Origin: Ascaphus truei
Lineage: Eukaryota; Chordata; Amphibia; Anura; Ascaphidae
NCBI GenBank assembly: GCA_036426205.1
Contig: CM071587.1
Location: 3,859,958 to 3,923,957, forward strand
DNA: 64,000 bases
Direction: 5' to 3'
The notes under the pieces were generated by a model. It did no database searches. It was not told where the DNA came from and saw nothing but the letters and a program-made list of their open reading frames with translations. Shown here one piece after another: positions 36,780-41,948 of the stretch. The translations under genes were made by a program, and so were the position numbers. Positions within the stretch are counted from its first letter, which is position 1; every line of letters starts with the position of its first letter.

Positions 36780-37636
36780 TATATATATATACACCCCCAG
36801 TAACACACAGCAAGCCAGCCTAGAAGAACAGAAGGATATTGAGCTCGGGCGGGCTTGTGACATTCAAAACAGGAACACATATGTACATACCATACCAGGC
36901 GAATAATACATACATTTATGAACCTCAAATGTATGTAATAATGTACACAATGTGGCAGGGTATATCCTGAATAGGGTACATGTAGATGACGCCGCTGAAG
37001 CTGGCCTGTTGGGGTTTATATAGGCTCCCTGCCCTGCGTTTCCTGGTATAAATAGGACATTCTGTGTGTAGGTGCATTGGCTTGCAGAGGGGGTGGGGTT
37101 TTGCTGGGGACGGATAATTGAATGTACGCTGACGATAGGTAATGGAGACTCACAAACCAGGAAGGATTCCCGTACAAAGGCAAGGTGGCAGCTCACGGAG
37201 CAGCAATTGCCGTGGCTGAATCACTGGCCGTTCCTGACAAATCTATGCCGTGGCTGGGAGAGGGTGCTCTCACCCCCAAATCCCCCGCCACCTGCAGCCT
37301 ACACAGGGGGGGGTTATATTTATGTACAGCATTTATAAAATGTGTAACCAGGACGTAATACACTGAGCGTTACCTCTCGTTTCCACGTATGTCCTGGGCA
37401 CAGAGGTAAGATGACAAATAATACACGGTTACAAATACAGTCACATACGTGAGCCGGGTATACGAGCTGCCAGGGAACGCCTGGCCTGTATATACCCCGC
37501 AGAAGCAGGCTACGTGCTCCGACTCTCCACCTGCCCTTTCCCCCGAATACACGTTGGGAACCGCTTACCCCTTTTTGTGCCTGCTGTCCGCTCTCTTTTT
37601 CTGCCGGACCGGTTGCAGGGGGATATTATCAGGCAT
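385..37636 (-). CDS. atp9a: atp9a, 5' part of gene: eight coding exons, gene continues beyond left edge
   Basis: Class II P4-ATPase of the phospholipid-flippase family, acting on endosomal and trans-Golgi membranes; ATP9 proteins are known to work without a CDC50 subunit. Coding exons on the minus strand are 37569-37636, 16493-16637, 14519-14632, 14260-14368, 10743-10801, 9343-9394, 7195-7289 and 385-465. All have AG acceptors and GT donors, and the phases join into 723 nt or 241 codons without a stop. The protein matches vertebrate ATP9A closely. It holds the cytosolic N-terminus, TM1 (about residues 80-98), TM2 (about 102-120) and part of the actuator domain with the DGET motif (193-196). 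The phosphorylation (DKTGT), nucleotide-binding and later membrane segments must lie to the left of the window. ATP9B is the main alternative; the N-terminus and the adjacency to sall4 favour ATP9A. Confidence 0.95.
708..1392. mobile_element. fold-back element with about 185-bp inverted arms
   Basis: Left arm 708-897 and right arm 1205-1392 are inverted copies (for example TGCACACTACTAGGTGTAAA versus its complement), separated by about 310 bp. Only a few mismatches are seen. No transposase is present, so it is a non-autonomous DNA element in atp9a intron 7. Confidence 0.75.
1393..2789. other. atp9a intron 7, unassigned AT-rich sequence
   Basis: No exon, RNA gene or clear repeat boundary seen. 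Short open frames here lack coding character. Confidence 0.5.
2790..3093 (+). mobile_element. left part of a TTAA-type MITE (family A), interrupted by two insertions
   Basis: Shares CCAGCAGTGCAAGATCTTTG and CACTTTCCTGTTTGTGAT with copies at 9500-9787 and 19070-19390. Family ends look like TTTAAAGCAGCAAT-type terminal repeats, suggesting a piggyBac- or Kolobok-like TTAA element. The rest of this copy continues at 5016-5043 and 6337-6460. Confidence 0.6.
3094..4808 (+). pseudogene. broken LINE reverse-transcriptase ORF
   Basis: Two reading-frame pieces (to 4096, and from about 4098 to 4808) belong to one polymerase. A small insertion of about 4 bp near 4090 shifts the frame and creates a TGA. 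The catalytic YADDT is intact in the first piece. The copy is therefore dead as an autonomous element. Divergence from the 3' fragments at 22612, 27783 and 31410 is low to moderate by eye. Confidence 0.8.
3094..5015 (+). mobile_element. 5'-truncated non-LTR retrotransposon (Jockey-superfamily LINE: L2/CR1/Rex1-like)
   Basis: Encodes a reverse transcriptase with motifs [21 protein letters not shown] and the catalytic YADDT, followed by the thumb/C-terminal region ([13 protein letters not shown]). It ends with a 3' UTR and an ATAAATAAATAA tail. No endonuclease domain is present, so it is 5'-truncated. It lies in atp9a intron 7, antisense to the gene, and is inserted inside a TTAA-type MITE (flanks at 2790-3093 and 5016-5043). 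Exact clade assignment needs alignment. Confidence 0.85.
5295..5544. repeat. 250-bp near-perfect palindrome
   Basis: Arms of about 125 bp meet at 5420 (GAACGTCGC T GCGACGTTC). The arm sequence recurs once more in direct orientation at 6208-6321. Arms differ by a few bases near their outer ends only. Confidence 0.9.
6091..6207. repeat. 22-bp minisatellite, about 5.3 copies
   Basis: Unit CCCATCTGTCTCCGTTCCCC plus CT, with no visible differences between units. It abuts the third palindrome arm. Open frames across it are repeat artefacts. Confidence 0.9.
6337..6470 (+). mobile_element. right part of the interrupted TTAA-type MITE (family A)
   Basis: Continues the family A sequence after the composite insertion: CACTGACTGAAGGACTGAT, GAAACTGAAAGGC and the following CGATCGGCAGCTTAGG. 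It matches 10071-10180 and 19268-19370. Confidence 0.55.
6600..7036 (+). mobile_element. TTAA-type MITE (family B), about 430 bp
   Basis: Begins CTTAAAGCAGCAGT and ends CTGCAGCTTTAA, an imperfect terminal inverted repeat with TTAA-like edges. Homologous copies lie at 16828-17390, 24655-25070 and 33455-33870, with a partial one at 18400-18600. Shared landmarks are GATCATGTGACC and AGAGAGAGGGCAGGGCTCAA. It lies 150 bp from atp9a exon 7. Confidence 0.65.
7195..7289 (-). CDS. atp9a: atp9a coding exon 7 (residues 183-214), DGET motif
   Basis: The acceptor is TATCCGCAG and the donor GTGAGT. It encodes [18 protein letters not shown] and then [17 protein letters not shown] (193-196) is the actuator-domain dephosphorylation motif of P4-ATPases, so this region appears catalytically intact. 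Human ATP9A has VACTQ where this copy has VSCTQ. Confidence 0.96.
7646..7675 (+). ncRNA. degenerate hammerhead-ribozyme-like core
   Basis: TTGATAA (7646-7652) stands where CUGAUGA is expected. GGCC (7654-7657) can pair with GGCC (7667-7670) as stem II, followed directly by the invariant GAAAC (7671-7675). The CUGAUGA box is mutated, so self-cleavage is unlikely in this copy. Confidence 0.4.
7735..7809. repeat. (TG)n(TA)n microsatellite
   Basis: About 27 TG units followed by about 10 TA units, uninterrupted. Confidence 0.95.
8777..8816. repeat. (TA)n microsatellite
   Basis: About 20 TA units directly after the right inverted arm of the Penelope-like composite. Confidence 0.95.
9071..9318 (-). 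mobile_element. GC-rich MITE with TAA target duplication (PIF/Harbinger-type)
   Basis: TAA at 9068-9070 and at 9319-9321 flank an element ending GGACCTGGCC. Its interior has CTGACGTCACCC and the CCTCATTGGCTGA motif shared with other GC-rich MITEs of the window. It contains a 20-nt G run (about 9150-9169). It stops about 24 bp from the atp9a exon 6 donor. Confidence 0.6.
9343..9394 (-). CDS. atp9a: atp9a coding exon 6 (residues 166-182), actuator domain
   Basis: A 52-bp exon with acceptor TGTTACAG and donor GTAAGC, encoding [17 protein letters not shown] plus one base of Gly183. The [13 protein letters not shown] block is conserved in P4-ATPases. A GC-rich MITE (9071-9318) ends about 24 bp downstream of the donor. 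Confidence 0.95.
9493..9787 (+). mobile_element. TTAA-type MITE (family A), left part
   Basis: Homologous to 2790-3093 and 19070-19265. Interrupted at the TTA of 9785-9787 by a GC-rich MITE; the right part resumes at 10071 and ends near 10276 with ATTGCTGCTTTAA. Confidence 0.6.
9788..10067. mobile_element. GC-rich MITE with TTA target duplication inside family A MITE
   Basis: TTA at 9785-9787 and 10068-10070. Ends GGCCGCGCCTATAGTGCC and GGCACTTTAAGCACAGCC are imperfect inverted repeats. The uninterrupted site (GCTGAGTTACACTG) is seen at 6330-6341. Interior carries GTGACGTCACCC, ATTGGTTC and GTCACGTGACG. Confidence 0.75.
10543..10615. repeat. CA-rich microsatellite
   Basis: Interrupted (CACA/CAGA)n run just downstream, in the gene sense, of atp9a exon 5. 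Confidence 0.9.
10743..10801 (-). CDS. atp9a: atp9a coding exon 5 (residues 146-165), actuator domain
   Basis: A 59-bp exon with acceptor CCTCCCCAG and donor GTTAGA, the weakest donor of the set. Reading gives [19 protein letters not shown]. This matches the human segment between LTARG and NQRVPAD, with conservative changes. The IQVGDL.IVEK block is typical of the P4-ATPase actuator domain. The frame joins exons 4 and 6 correctly. Confidence 0.93.
10893..11070. mobile_element. fold-back MITE, 'CCAACTCCAGTCCTC' family
   Basis: Two inverted halves: TCCAGTCCTCAAGGGCCACC with CAGCACAGGTGGCTC on the left, and the complement ending CCTTGAGGACTGGAG. It is the cleanest member of a family with copies at 21150, 26357, 29995, 34780, 38190, 39175, 39355, 47055, 52648 and 58785. 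Confidence 0.8.
11390..11630. repeat. dispersed 'GCTTACAATCTA' family repeat with (GT)n tail
   Basis: Contains AGCGCTTTTCTCCC, GAGCTTACAATCTATG and GGTCACAAGGAGCTGG. Related pieces lie at 14740-15130, 36440-36610, 39745-39900 and 41100-41250. These landmarks are common in frog repeats. Confidence 0.6.
11764..12111 (+). mobile_element. GC-rich MITE with TTA target duplication
   Basis: TTA at 11761-11763 and 12112-12114 with ends GGCCTGGTCCCCGC and GCGGAGGTACTGGGGCCTCAGCC. Interior has TTCAGCCAATGAGGGCGAAC. A related copy is at 35067-35394. Confidence 0.75.
12112..13242. other. atp9a intron 4, no exon seen
   Basis: Searched for atp9a exons on the minus strand; none are expected here because exons 4 and 5 join in frame. 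A 124-codon plus-strand open frame at 12413-12787 has no recognisable domain. Confidence 0.5.
13246..13621. mobile_element. GC-rich MITE with TAA target duplication
   Basis: TAA at 13243-13245 and 13622-13624, ends GGCTGAGTCC and GGCCCCGGCC. At the centre, inverted CCAAT boxes (CCAATCAGC near 13428, GATTGGCCC near 13500) flank an inverted GTCAACGTCACGGCGCC palindrome. Confidence 0.7.
14260..14368 (-). CDS. atp9a: atp9a coding exon 4 (residues 110-145), TM2 and start of actuator domain
   Basis: The acceptor CTTCTCCAG precedes GGC TTC GTC. The exon encodes [16 protein letters not shown] and then the cytosolic [20 protein letters not shown] segment, ending in phase 1 before GTCAGC. The upstream pyrimidine tract on the sense strand is an unusually long poly-C run (plus-strand G tract at about 14382-14411). 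Confidence 0.95.
14382..14411. repeat. G tract (poly-C in atp9a sense) next to exon 4 acceptor
   Basis: About 30 G with one A at each edge. On the gene strand it forms the pyrimidine tract about 12 nt before the exon 4 AG. Confidence 0.85.
14519..14632 (-). CDS. atp9a: atp9a coding exon 3 (residues 72-109), TM1
   Basis: Exactly 38 codons, phase 0 at both ends, acceptor TTTTTCAG and donor GTAAGC. It encodes [17 protein letters not shown] and continues through [11 protein letters not shown], the first transmembrane helix and the luminal turn leading into TM2. The residues follow human ATP9A closely. Confidence 0.96.
14740..15200. repeat. inverted pair of 'GCTTACAATCTAA' repeats with CATA and CA microsatellites
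   Basis: The left unit (about 14908-14972) and right unit (about 15020-15087) are inverted copies (TTAATTAGAAAAAGCAGTCC versus complement) around a TA/AC-rich centre. Both are near GCGCTATGTACAT pieces at 14750 and 15105. (CATA)n is at 14792-14815 and (AC)n at 14998-15023 and 15169-15190. Confidence 0.7.
15201..16158. other. atp9a intron 2, unassigned sequence
   Basis: No exon, RNA gene or clear repeat seen. Confidence 0.5.
16167..16352. mobile_element. hAT-type MITE with 8-bp target duplication
   Basis: Terminal repeats TAGGGTTGCCAGGTG and CACCTGGCAACCCTA are flanked by ACCCCAAA at 16159-16166 and 16353-16360. An 8-bp duplication is characteristic of hAT elements. It lies 140 bp downstream of atp9a exon 2 in the gene sense. 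Confidence 0.85.
16493..16637 (-). CDS. atp9a: atp9a coding exon 2 (residues 23-71)
   Basis: The acceptor is CCCGCAG at 16638 and the donor GTAAGA at 16492. The exon encodes a cysteine-rich stretch, CCECLGCC (24-31), then the conserved block with [13 protein letters not shown] and [16 protein letters not shown] just before TM1. The motif is almost unchanged from human ATP9A. The clustered cysteines next to the membrane could be S-acylated, which is inference. Confidence 0.96.
16828..17390 (+). mobile_element. TTAA-type MITE (family B)
   Basis: Begins TTAATGCAGCAGTCC and ends near TACAGCTGTAA. The interior matches 6600-7036 (CAATCCACAC, GATCATGTGACCAGG, GGGCAGGGCTCAAAAAGG). A duplicated start may explain its extra length. 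Confidence 0.6.
17815..18310. mobile_element. MITE (family C) with inverted CCAAT boxes around a CRE-like site
   Basis: Begins AAAAGCAGCAATTTACCC and ends GATTGCCACTTTAAAG. Central GCCAATAGGAAGCTG, TGATGTCATGA and CTCCTATTGGCCC form the CCAAT-CRE-ATTGG arrangement. Related to 20560-21000, 25770-26180, 29420-29800 and 55740-56090. Confidence 0.6.
18400..18600 (+). mobile_element. 3' fragment of family B MITE with (AC)n expansion
   Basis: TTTGTAAATGGTTGCTACAG, AAATGCTTGTTACATTATAA and CAAGTACTTTCTCA match the end of 6600-7036. An (AC)n run sits at 18548-18582. Confidence 0.6.
18899..18933. repeat. poly-G tract
   Basis: About 30 consecutive G. Length is probably uncertain in the assembly. Confidence 0.9.
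19070..19400 (+). mobile_element. TTAA-type MITE (family A), uninterrupted copy
   Basis: Carries CCCAGCAGTGCAAGATCTTT through GATTTATAACAGGAGCGCC without the insertions seen in the copies at 2790 and 9493. It serves as the reference for both occupied sites. Confidence 0.65.
19740..20535. repeat. 49-bp satellite array (copy 1)
   Basis: About 16 head-to-tail units with landmarks GATGCATTGTAAGGAACCCC, AACCCTCTCTAATAGCGCG and TCTGAGATCA. The first spacings are exactly 49 bp; later units carry scattered one-base losses. Variants alternate between CGCGTCTGAGATCAGATGC and CGTGTCTGCAATCAGATAC. Confidence 0.9.
21150..21345. mobile_element. fold-back MITE in block copy 1
   Basis: CCAACTCCAGTCCTCGTGGG on the left and the complementary half ending GGTGGCCCTTGAA. 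Counterparts are at 26357-26560 and 29995-30195. Confidence 0.75.
21375..22260. repeat. 23-bp satellite array (copy 1)
   Basis: Unit CACTAAAGCACTATACACCCCTG repeated about 38 times, degraded by many short indels. It has no link to the 49-bp satellite. Confidence 0.9.
22612..23356 (+). mobile_element. LINE 3' end with nested Tigger-like MITE (block copy 1)
   Basis: Homologous to 4520-5015 of the left LINE (RRKVHLS.LAF coding end, 3' UTR, ATAAATAAATA tail). A 222-bp element at 23076-23297 interrupts it, flanked by TA on both sides. Confidence 0.75.
24655..25070 (+). mobile_element. family B MITE in block copy 1
   Basis: AGTGATTAGCTACGTTGCCG through CAACTGCAGCTTTAAAA. Matches 6600-7036. Confidence 0.6.
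26357..26560. mobile_element. fold-back MITE in block copy 2
   Basis: Same element as at 21150-21345, with fewer deletions. Confidence 0.75.
26595..27420. repeat. 23-bp satellite array (copy 2)
   Basis: The same 23-bp unit, with the heaviest indel damage of the three arrays. Confidence 0.9.
27783..28227 (+). mobile_element. LINE 3' end (block copy 2)
   Basis: The same fragment as 22612-23073, followed by a truncated Tigger-like MITE from 28230. Confidence 0.75.
28585..29370. repeat. 49-bp satellite array (copy 3)
   Basis: The same unit as 19740-20535, about 16 units, with many one-base deletions. Copy 2 retains only about 1.5 units (25655-25725). Confidence 0.9.
29995..30195. mobile_element. 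fold-back MITE in block copy 3
   Basis: Same element as at 21150-21345 and 26357-26560. Confidence 0.75.
30225..31035. repeat. 23-bp satellite array (copy 3)
   Basis: The same 23-bp unit, with long stretches of regular units around 30600-30750. Confidence 0.9.
31410..32165 (+). mobile_element. LINE 3' end with nested Tigger-like MITE (block copy 3)
   Basis: The same arrangement as copy 1; the nested element occupies 31868-32097 between TA dinucleotides. Confidence 0.75.
31868..32097. mobile_element. Tigger/pogo-like MITE, CAGGTCAACCCC termini
   Basis: Ends CAGGTCAACCCCCTTATAAC and GCGTTATAACGGGGTTGAGC are inverted, with TA target sites (31866-31867 and 32098-32099). The pogo clade of Tc1/mariner uses TA targets, and Tigger ends have a similar CAGG..ACC start. 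The empty site is at about 4940-4950 in the left LINE. Confidence 0.7.
33455..33870 (+). mobile_element. family B MITE in block copy 3
   Basis: Same as 24655-25070, with AGATCATGTGACCAGGC retained. Confidence 0.6.
34456..35063. other. atp9a intron 1, unassigned sequence and a decayed fold-back MITE
   Basis: 34780-34920 is a fold-back MITE copy (GGCCAACTCCAGTCCTCAGG). The rest, including 34430-34750, has no recognised gene. Confidence 0.5.
35067..35394 (+). mobile_element. GC-rich MITE with TAA target duplication
   Basis: TAA at 35064-35066 and 35395-35397; ends GGCTAGGTCCCCGCTGC and GGCACCGTAGCC. Interior TTTCAGCCAATGAGGGCGAA as in 11764-12111. Confidence 0.75.
35640..36005. mobile_element. 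MITE-like repeat with GCCGTCTTAAC / GTTAAGAAGGC termini
   Basis: The ends are imperfect inverted repeats followed inward by GCCCGGGGGCCCC-type sequence on both sides. Also contains a short tandem duplication of GGGGCCCCACGAGCATA. The long minus-strand open frame across it is not a gene. Confidence 0.5.
36185..36257. repeat. (TA)n microsatellite
   Basis: About 35 TA units with two breaks. A second shorter run lies at 36365-36395. Confidence 0.95.
36440..36610. repeat. 'GATTGTAAGCTCTCCGGGGCAG' family repeat
   Basis: TTAGATTGTAAGCTCTCCGG and AAGCGCCGAGTACAC are the complement-oriented landmarks of the repeat at 39745-39900. Confidence 0.6.
36721..36792. repeat. (GT)n(AT)n microsatellite
   Basis: About 24 GT units followed by about 11 AT units. 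Confidence 0.95.
37569..37636 (-). CDS. atp9a: atp9a coding exon 1 (residues 1-22 plus 2 nt of codon 23)
   Basis: ATG at 37636 begins [15 protein letters not shown], the conserved ATP9A N-terminus (human starts [14 protein letters not shown]). Reading ends AAA AAG GG before a GTAAGC donor at 37568. The exon leaves two bases of codon 23, which join the G that opens exon 2. This is the cytosolic N-terminal tail. A (CT/GA)n run lies about 50 bp upstream, in the presumed 5' UTR. Confidence 0.93.
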
Positions 37637-37685
37637 CTTGGCTATGGGCGGCTGTTTGCAGGGAATCTGCAGGGGAAAGGTGGAG

Positions 37686-37686
<1 letters not shown>

Positions 37687-37720
<34 letters not shown>
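37687..37720. repeat. (CT)n microsatellite in presumed atp9a 5' UTR
   Basis: About 17 CT units, GA-rich in the gene sense, 51 bp upstream of the ATG. Confidence 0.95.
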
Positions 37721-37723
<3 letters not shown>

Positions 37724-38018
37724 TCCTCCTCTCGTTTCTGCTCTCTGACAAGGAGCAGGCTGTGCTGTGAGCCAGCCCCGGATTTGTGCTGCTGCTGCGT
37801 TCAGACACAATGACAGCAGCTGCACCTACTTTAACCCGTTGCAATGCGTTGCCCGCCGCTCCGGCCGCAGAACCCGCAGTCTGAACACATCGCCCTTTTT
37901 ATTTTATTACTTGGATCTCTTGTCTTTTTTTTTTTTTTAATGCTCTGTTCGGGAGATGGAAGCGTTTGAAATGTTTGGGGTGCGGGTGATTAAAAGGGAG
38001 CCCTCGGCGCAGTTGAAA

Positions 38019-38034
38019 GGTTACCATGGTAACC
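38019..38034. promoter_or_regulatory. perfect RFX X-box palindrome GGTTACCATGGTAACC
   Basis: A two-fold symmetric 16-mer whose core (38020-38033) matches both RFX half-sites exactly. It lies 384 bp upstream of the atp9a start codon. No repeat-family boundary is evident around it, unlike the MITE-borne sites elsewhere in the window. Confidence 0.6.
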
Positions 38035-38040
38035 TCGGAC

Positions 38041-39170
38041 GCTGGGGATTAAGAAAATCAGGATTCTTAACACTAACATTTTGAATTGATTTTCAAGAGC
38101 GGGACTCGCTCGGGGAACAAGATGCTGACATTTATTTGAATTAAACTCATAGGCTTCTGGGGGGGGGGGGGGTTAGAAGTCAAATATTTAGTCATTTCTG
38201 AGCCACTTGTGCTGAAGCAGGGATATCCTGAAAACCTGTCCTGTTGGTGGCTCTTGAGGATAGAGCTCAACTTAATGGCTTGAGCAGGATCTTGCTGCCT
38301 GGAAATGAATGCTCTGCAACATATGAGATGCAGAGTATGACCGCTTCCTGCTACATGTAGATGAAAGGACGGTCGCCATTAATATGGACAGCTATTAATT
38401 TCTGCTTATTCTTAGGACCCAGATAAAGCACCAAACCCCCCCCATCAACGCCTATATAAGTTTAACTCCTATAATGATTGTATTCTGCCCCGAGCATGTC
38501 CTGCTTAGAGAAACAATGATTTTCTCAATGTCTGCCTTCAGTGGTTGCCAGAGACTGCACTGGGCCCTGGGGAGAGCTCCATTTTAAGCTGCCAGACACT
38601 TAATATCTCAAACGCTTGTATCTCCCGAATGGAGCAACGCATTAAAAAAAATAAAAACGGCGTTGGAAAGGGCGAAAAGAGATCTCAAAGTGAAGTAGAA
38701 TCCCCCTGGACCGCCGCACTTCTCTGTCATGGGATAACTTGGGGCGATCACGTGACATAGCGGTTCCCCCCCGGATACAGGAAGTGGAGAGGGATCCACT
38801 TCAGTTTGGATCAGGCTTCTGGTTAACCTTTTAGAAAATAGCCCATTGCCTTCTGCGTCATAAGGACGCTGGGACAATGAAACAAATTACAAGTATGTGC
38901 TTGATAGATGAAATCAGGGTTGGTACAGTCTGAGTTCCTGTACCCTTCTTTTTTATTTTTAGGGATCAATGATGATAATAATAATAATAATATATATAGT
39001 GTTCATAAAATGATTAGCAATGGGTCTGGAATAATAACTGGTTGGGAATACATGATTTTCCTACCATATTTTTATTTAAAGCTGAATTATTTATTGTGGT
39101 ATAAAAATCATGTTCTGCTTCGGGTTCTAGCACTCTTCACCCCACGGAACCAGCGCTGGGCTAAATCTAG
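38041..39170. other. intergenic, unassigned, with half a fold-back MITE
   Basis: 38190-38275 carries one half of the fold-back MITE (GCTGAAGCAGGGATATCCTG and following). No gene seen in the rest. Confidence 0.5.
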
Positions 39171-39174
39171 ATCT

Positions 39175-39345
39175 GTGGTTCCCCAACTCCTGTCCCCCAG
39201 GATCCCTAACAGTCCAGGTTTTAAGGATATCCCGGCTTGAGCACAGGTGGCTTGGTCAAAATGATTTGGGCCGCCTGTGCTAATGTGAGGCTGTCCTTAA
39301 AACCTGGACCGGCCCGTGTCCTTCAGGACTGGAGCTGGGAACCAC
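39175..39345. mobile_element. fold-back MITE copy
   Basis: CCCCAACTCCTGTCC on the left and CAGGACTGGAGCTGGGAACC on the right; complementary halves. Confidence 0.65.
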
Positions 39346-39354
39346 TGGTGTAGA

Positions 39355-39700
39355 TCAGGGATGCTCAGGTGTCCCCGTCCCCCACAACAGGTCAGGATTT
39401 CAGGATATCGTAGCTTCAGCACAGGTGGCTTAATCAGACCCTGCTTCAGCAAAGGTAGCTCAATTAGTCCCTGCTTCAGCACAGGTAGCTCAATCAATCC
39501 CTGCTTCAGCCCAGGTGGCTCAATAAGAGGGTCTGAAGCAGGGTCTGATTGAGCCACATAGGCTGAAGCAGGAACTAATTGAGCCACCTGTGCTGAAGCA
39601 GGGTCTGATTGAGCCACCTGTGCTGAAGCTAGGATATGCTGACAACCTACCCTGTTGGGGTGGGGTGGGGTTAAGGACAGGGGTTGAGCATCCGTGATCT
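39355..39700. mobile_element. expanded fold-back MITE with tandem units in both arms
   Basis: The left arm repeats the CCCTGCTTCAGCACAGGTAG unit four times and the right arm carries the complement about four times. This makes a long hairpin centred near 39532. It is an enlarged version of the family typified by 10893-11070. Confidence 0.75.
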
Positions 39701-39744
39701 AGATAATTGTTGCCTTTTAAAAAATCCTGTAGTATATACTGTAT

Positions 39745-39905
39745 GCATATCTTTTAATATAGCCCCATTCAGGTACACAGCGCTTTACAATGCACAGGAC
39801 ATAACACTATAACACACAGTGGGAAGACGCGCTTCTGACATAGAAGTAACATTAGGAAAAGGAGTCCCTGCCCCGCAGAGCTTACAATCTAAGTGGTAAG
39901 TGGGA
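39745..39905. repeat. 'AGAGCTTACAATCTAAGT' family repeat
   Basis: CAGCGCTTTACAATGCACAG, AGTCCCTGCCCCGCAGAGC and TTACAATCTAAG are the family landmarks. Confidence 0.6.
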
Positions 39906-40195
39906 GAACTTACAGAGATACAAGGGTGTTCTGGAATGTAAGAAATTATTCTTAAAAAAAAGAAACTACATTCGTAATGCTAAGTTACGTGCATTCTTTC
40001 TTTATTTTGTATATAGATTATTTTTATTGAAAGGTATCCATCATTGCATTTTCATATGTCAATAACAGCACAGCAACTATACCATTTCCTAAGGGTAAAA
40101 GGGGACGATAGACAGCACTCTGATAGTGTTAAATTAATGCAATTGCAGGGTGCACGGAACCAAAGGGGACCCTTATTCCCCTGTACAGGCATACC

Positions 40196-40517
40196 CCACA
40201 TTAACGTACGCAATGGGACCGGAGCATGTATGTAAAGCGAAAATGTACTTAAAGTGAAGCACTACCTTTTCTCCACTTATTGATGCATGTACTGTACTGC
40301 AATCGTCATATACGTGCATAACTGATGTAAATAACACATTTGTAACAGGCTCTATAGTCTCCCCGCTTGCACACAGCTTCGGTACAGGTAGGGAGCCGGT
40401 ATTGCTGTTCAGGACGTGCTGACTGGCGCATGCGTGAGCTGCCGTTTGCCTATTGAGCGAGATGTACTTACTCGCGAGTGTACTTAAAGTGAGTGTCCTT
40501 AAACCGGGGTATGCCTG
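40196..40517. mobile_element. Tigger/pogo-like MITE, CAGGCATACCCC termini
   Basis: Ends CAGGCATACCCC and GGGGTATGCCTG lie between TA dinucleotides (40194-40195, 40518-40519). The ends resemble those known for Tigger elements. Close copy at 54926-55258 and partial copies at 23897-24196 and 32699-32997. Confidence 0.8.
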
Positions 40518-40526
40518 TATAGTACT

Positions 40527-40681
40527 AACAAATCTACGTAAGTACCCTCACTCACTGTCTAATAGCCTGTGGCTCTGCTCCTTGTGCTCGTGTGGAGTGC
40601 CGAGGAGTCACTCCACACGAGCACAATGAGCAGAGCCACAGGCTATTAGACAGTGAGTGCTGGTACTTACGTAGATTTGTT
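40527..40681. repeat. 155-bp perfect-looking hairpin
   Basis: Arms of about 70 bp (AACAAATCTACGTAAGTACC left, its complement right) close on a short loop near 40600. Directly follows the Tigger-like MITE. Confidence 0.9.
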
Positions 40682-41630
40682 TATACCACTTCCTGTTACC
40701 AACCTCGAAAATCATATTCTTCACACCTGGATCCCAGCACAGTGCTTCTGTCCCCATTCACATTACCTTGTGGACTGACTCTTGTCCCTTTAACTCTTTA
40801 TCTTTTCAGTGTCACTCCTATTTGTGTTGATTCCCTTCTAGCTACATTGATGTATGTTGAACTGACACACAGGGTTATCTCCTCTGGAAGCTCTAAATTA
40901 AAACCAGTTTGTATATTTACATATGTTAATTATAAGTTGTGTCGTCCAGTAGAGGGTTAATAAAATAATTTGTATTGAAAATTAAAATGATGATCAGAGT
41001 TTCGTTCTGTTTCTATCCCGTCCACCTTAAATACGAACATCAACTTTTATTTTATCTATATGTATATTAATACATGTATGAATATAAATGGATACTGTAT
41101 ATGTATTCATACAGAGCCCCCAATGTATGTAGCACTTATACGAAAGAGACAATACATTATGGGAAATTATAATATAATAAGTGCCACAACCATGACATCT
41201 GACAGCAGAAAGCAAAATCCCTGACCCACAGAGCTTACAATCTAAATGGGTTTTATGTGCATTATAATTTCATGAAATCACTATTTTTCAAATGTTGAAA
41301 ATGTATTTAAATTGTGCTATTTAATATTACTTTTGAATGATTATTGTATGGTGATTTATGTGTTGTATTTACATTTTTTGTTATTGCTGTAAATGTAATA
41401 AAAACAGGACTGGCGTCACCTCTTTGCTGCAGGAGGGGCCAACATCTAATTGCTGGCTACTATTACAGTGAAAGGGTTAATCAGTTTCACACTTACACTA
41501 GCTGGGTTAGCTCACACTACAAGAGCTGTAGCCTAGAAAAGCAATACTTGTCGGTTCTAATCCTGTTGGGTCAGACACCGTTCTGGTCATTAGGTTGGTG
41601 CCTTAGGCTTATCAACTCGATATAGTTGGT
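40682..41630. other. intergenic, mostly unassigned
   Basis: 41100-41250 carries a 'GAGCTTACAATCTAAA' family repeat piece. No coding exon recognised. Confidence 0.5.
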
Positions 41631-41649
41631 AGGGAAATCGTTTAGCAGC

Positions 41650-41889
41650 CTGGCTGAGGGCTGTTATATAGTGTGTGCGGCCGTGCACGCGCCTGTGCCT
41701 GTTCGAAGGCGCGTGCACGTGCCGCATGCTTTTTGTGTGTATGCTGTGAGCTGTGAAGGTAGTGTGTTTGTGTATGTGTTTGTGTGTGTGTGTGTATGTA
41801 TGTGTAATTTATTATTTATTATTAAAAAAAAACATTGGTAAAAATAAAATATTTATTAAATTTGTGCAGACACAAATACATACACACAT

Positions 41890-41948
<59 letters not shown>

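Larger units (their letters stand above)
37637..38040 (-). promoter_or_regulatory. atp9a: atp9a 5' UTR and promoter region with RFX X-box
   Basis: Sequence just upstream of the atp9a ATG. It contains a (CT)n run at 37687-37720 (GA-rich in mRNA sense), a CpG-richer patch around 37840-37880, and the perfect 16-bp palindrome GGTTACCATGGTAACC at 38019-38034. That palindrome fits the RFX X-box consensus GTNRCCNNRGYAAC. Promoter status is inferred from position. Confidence 0.5.
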
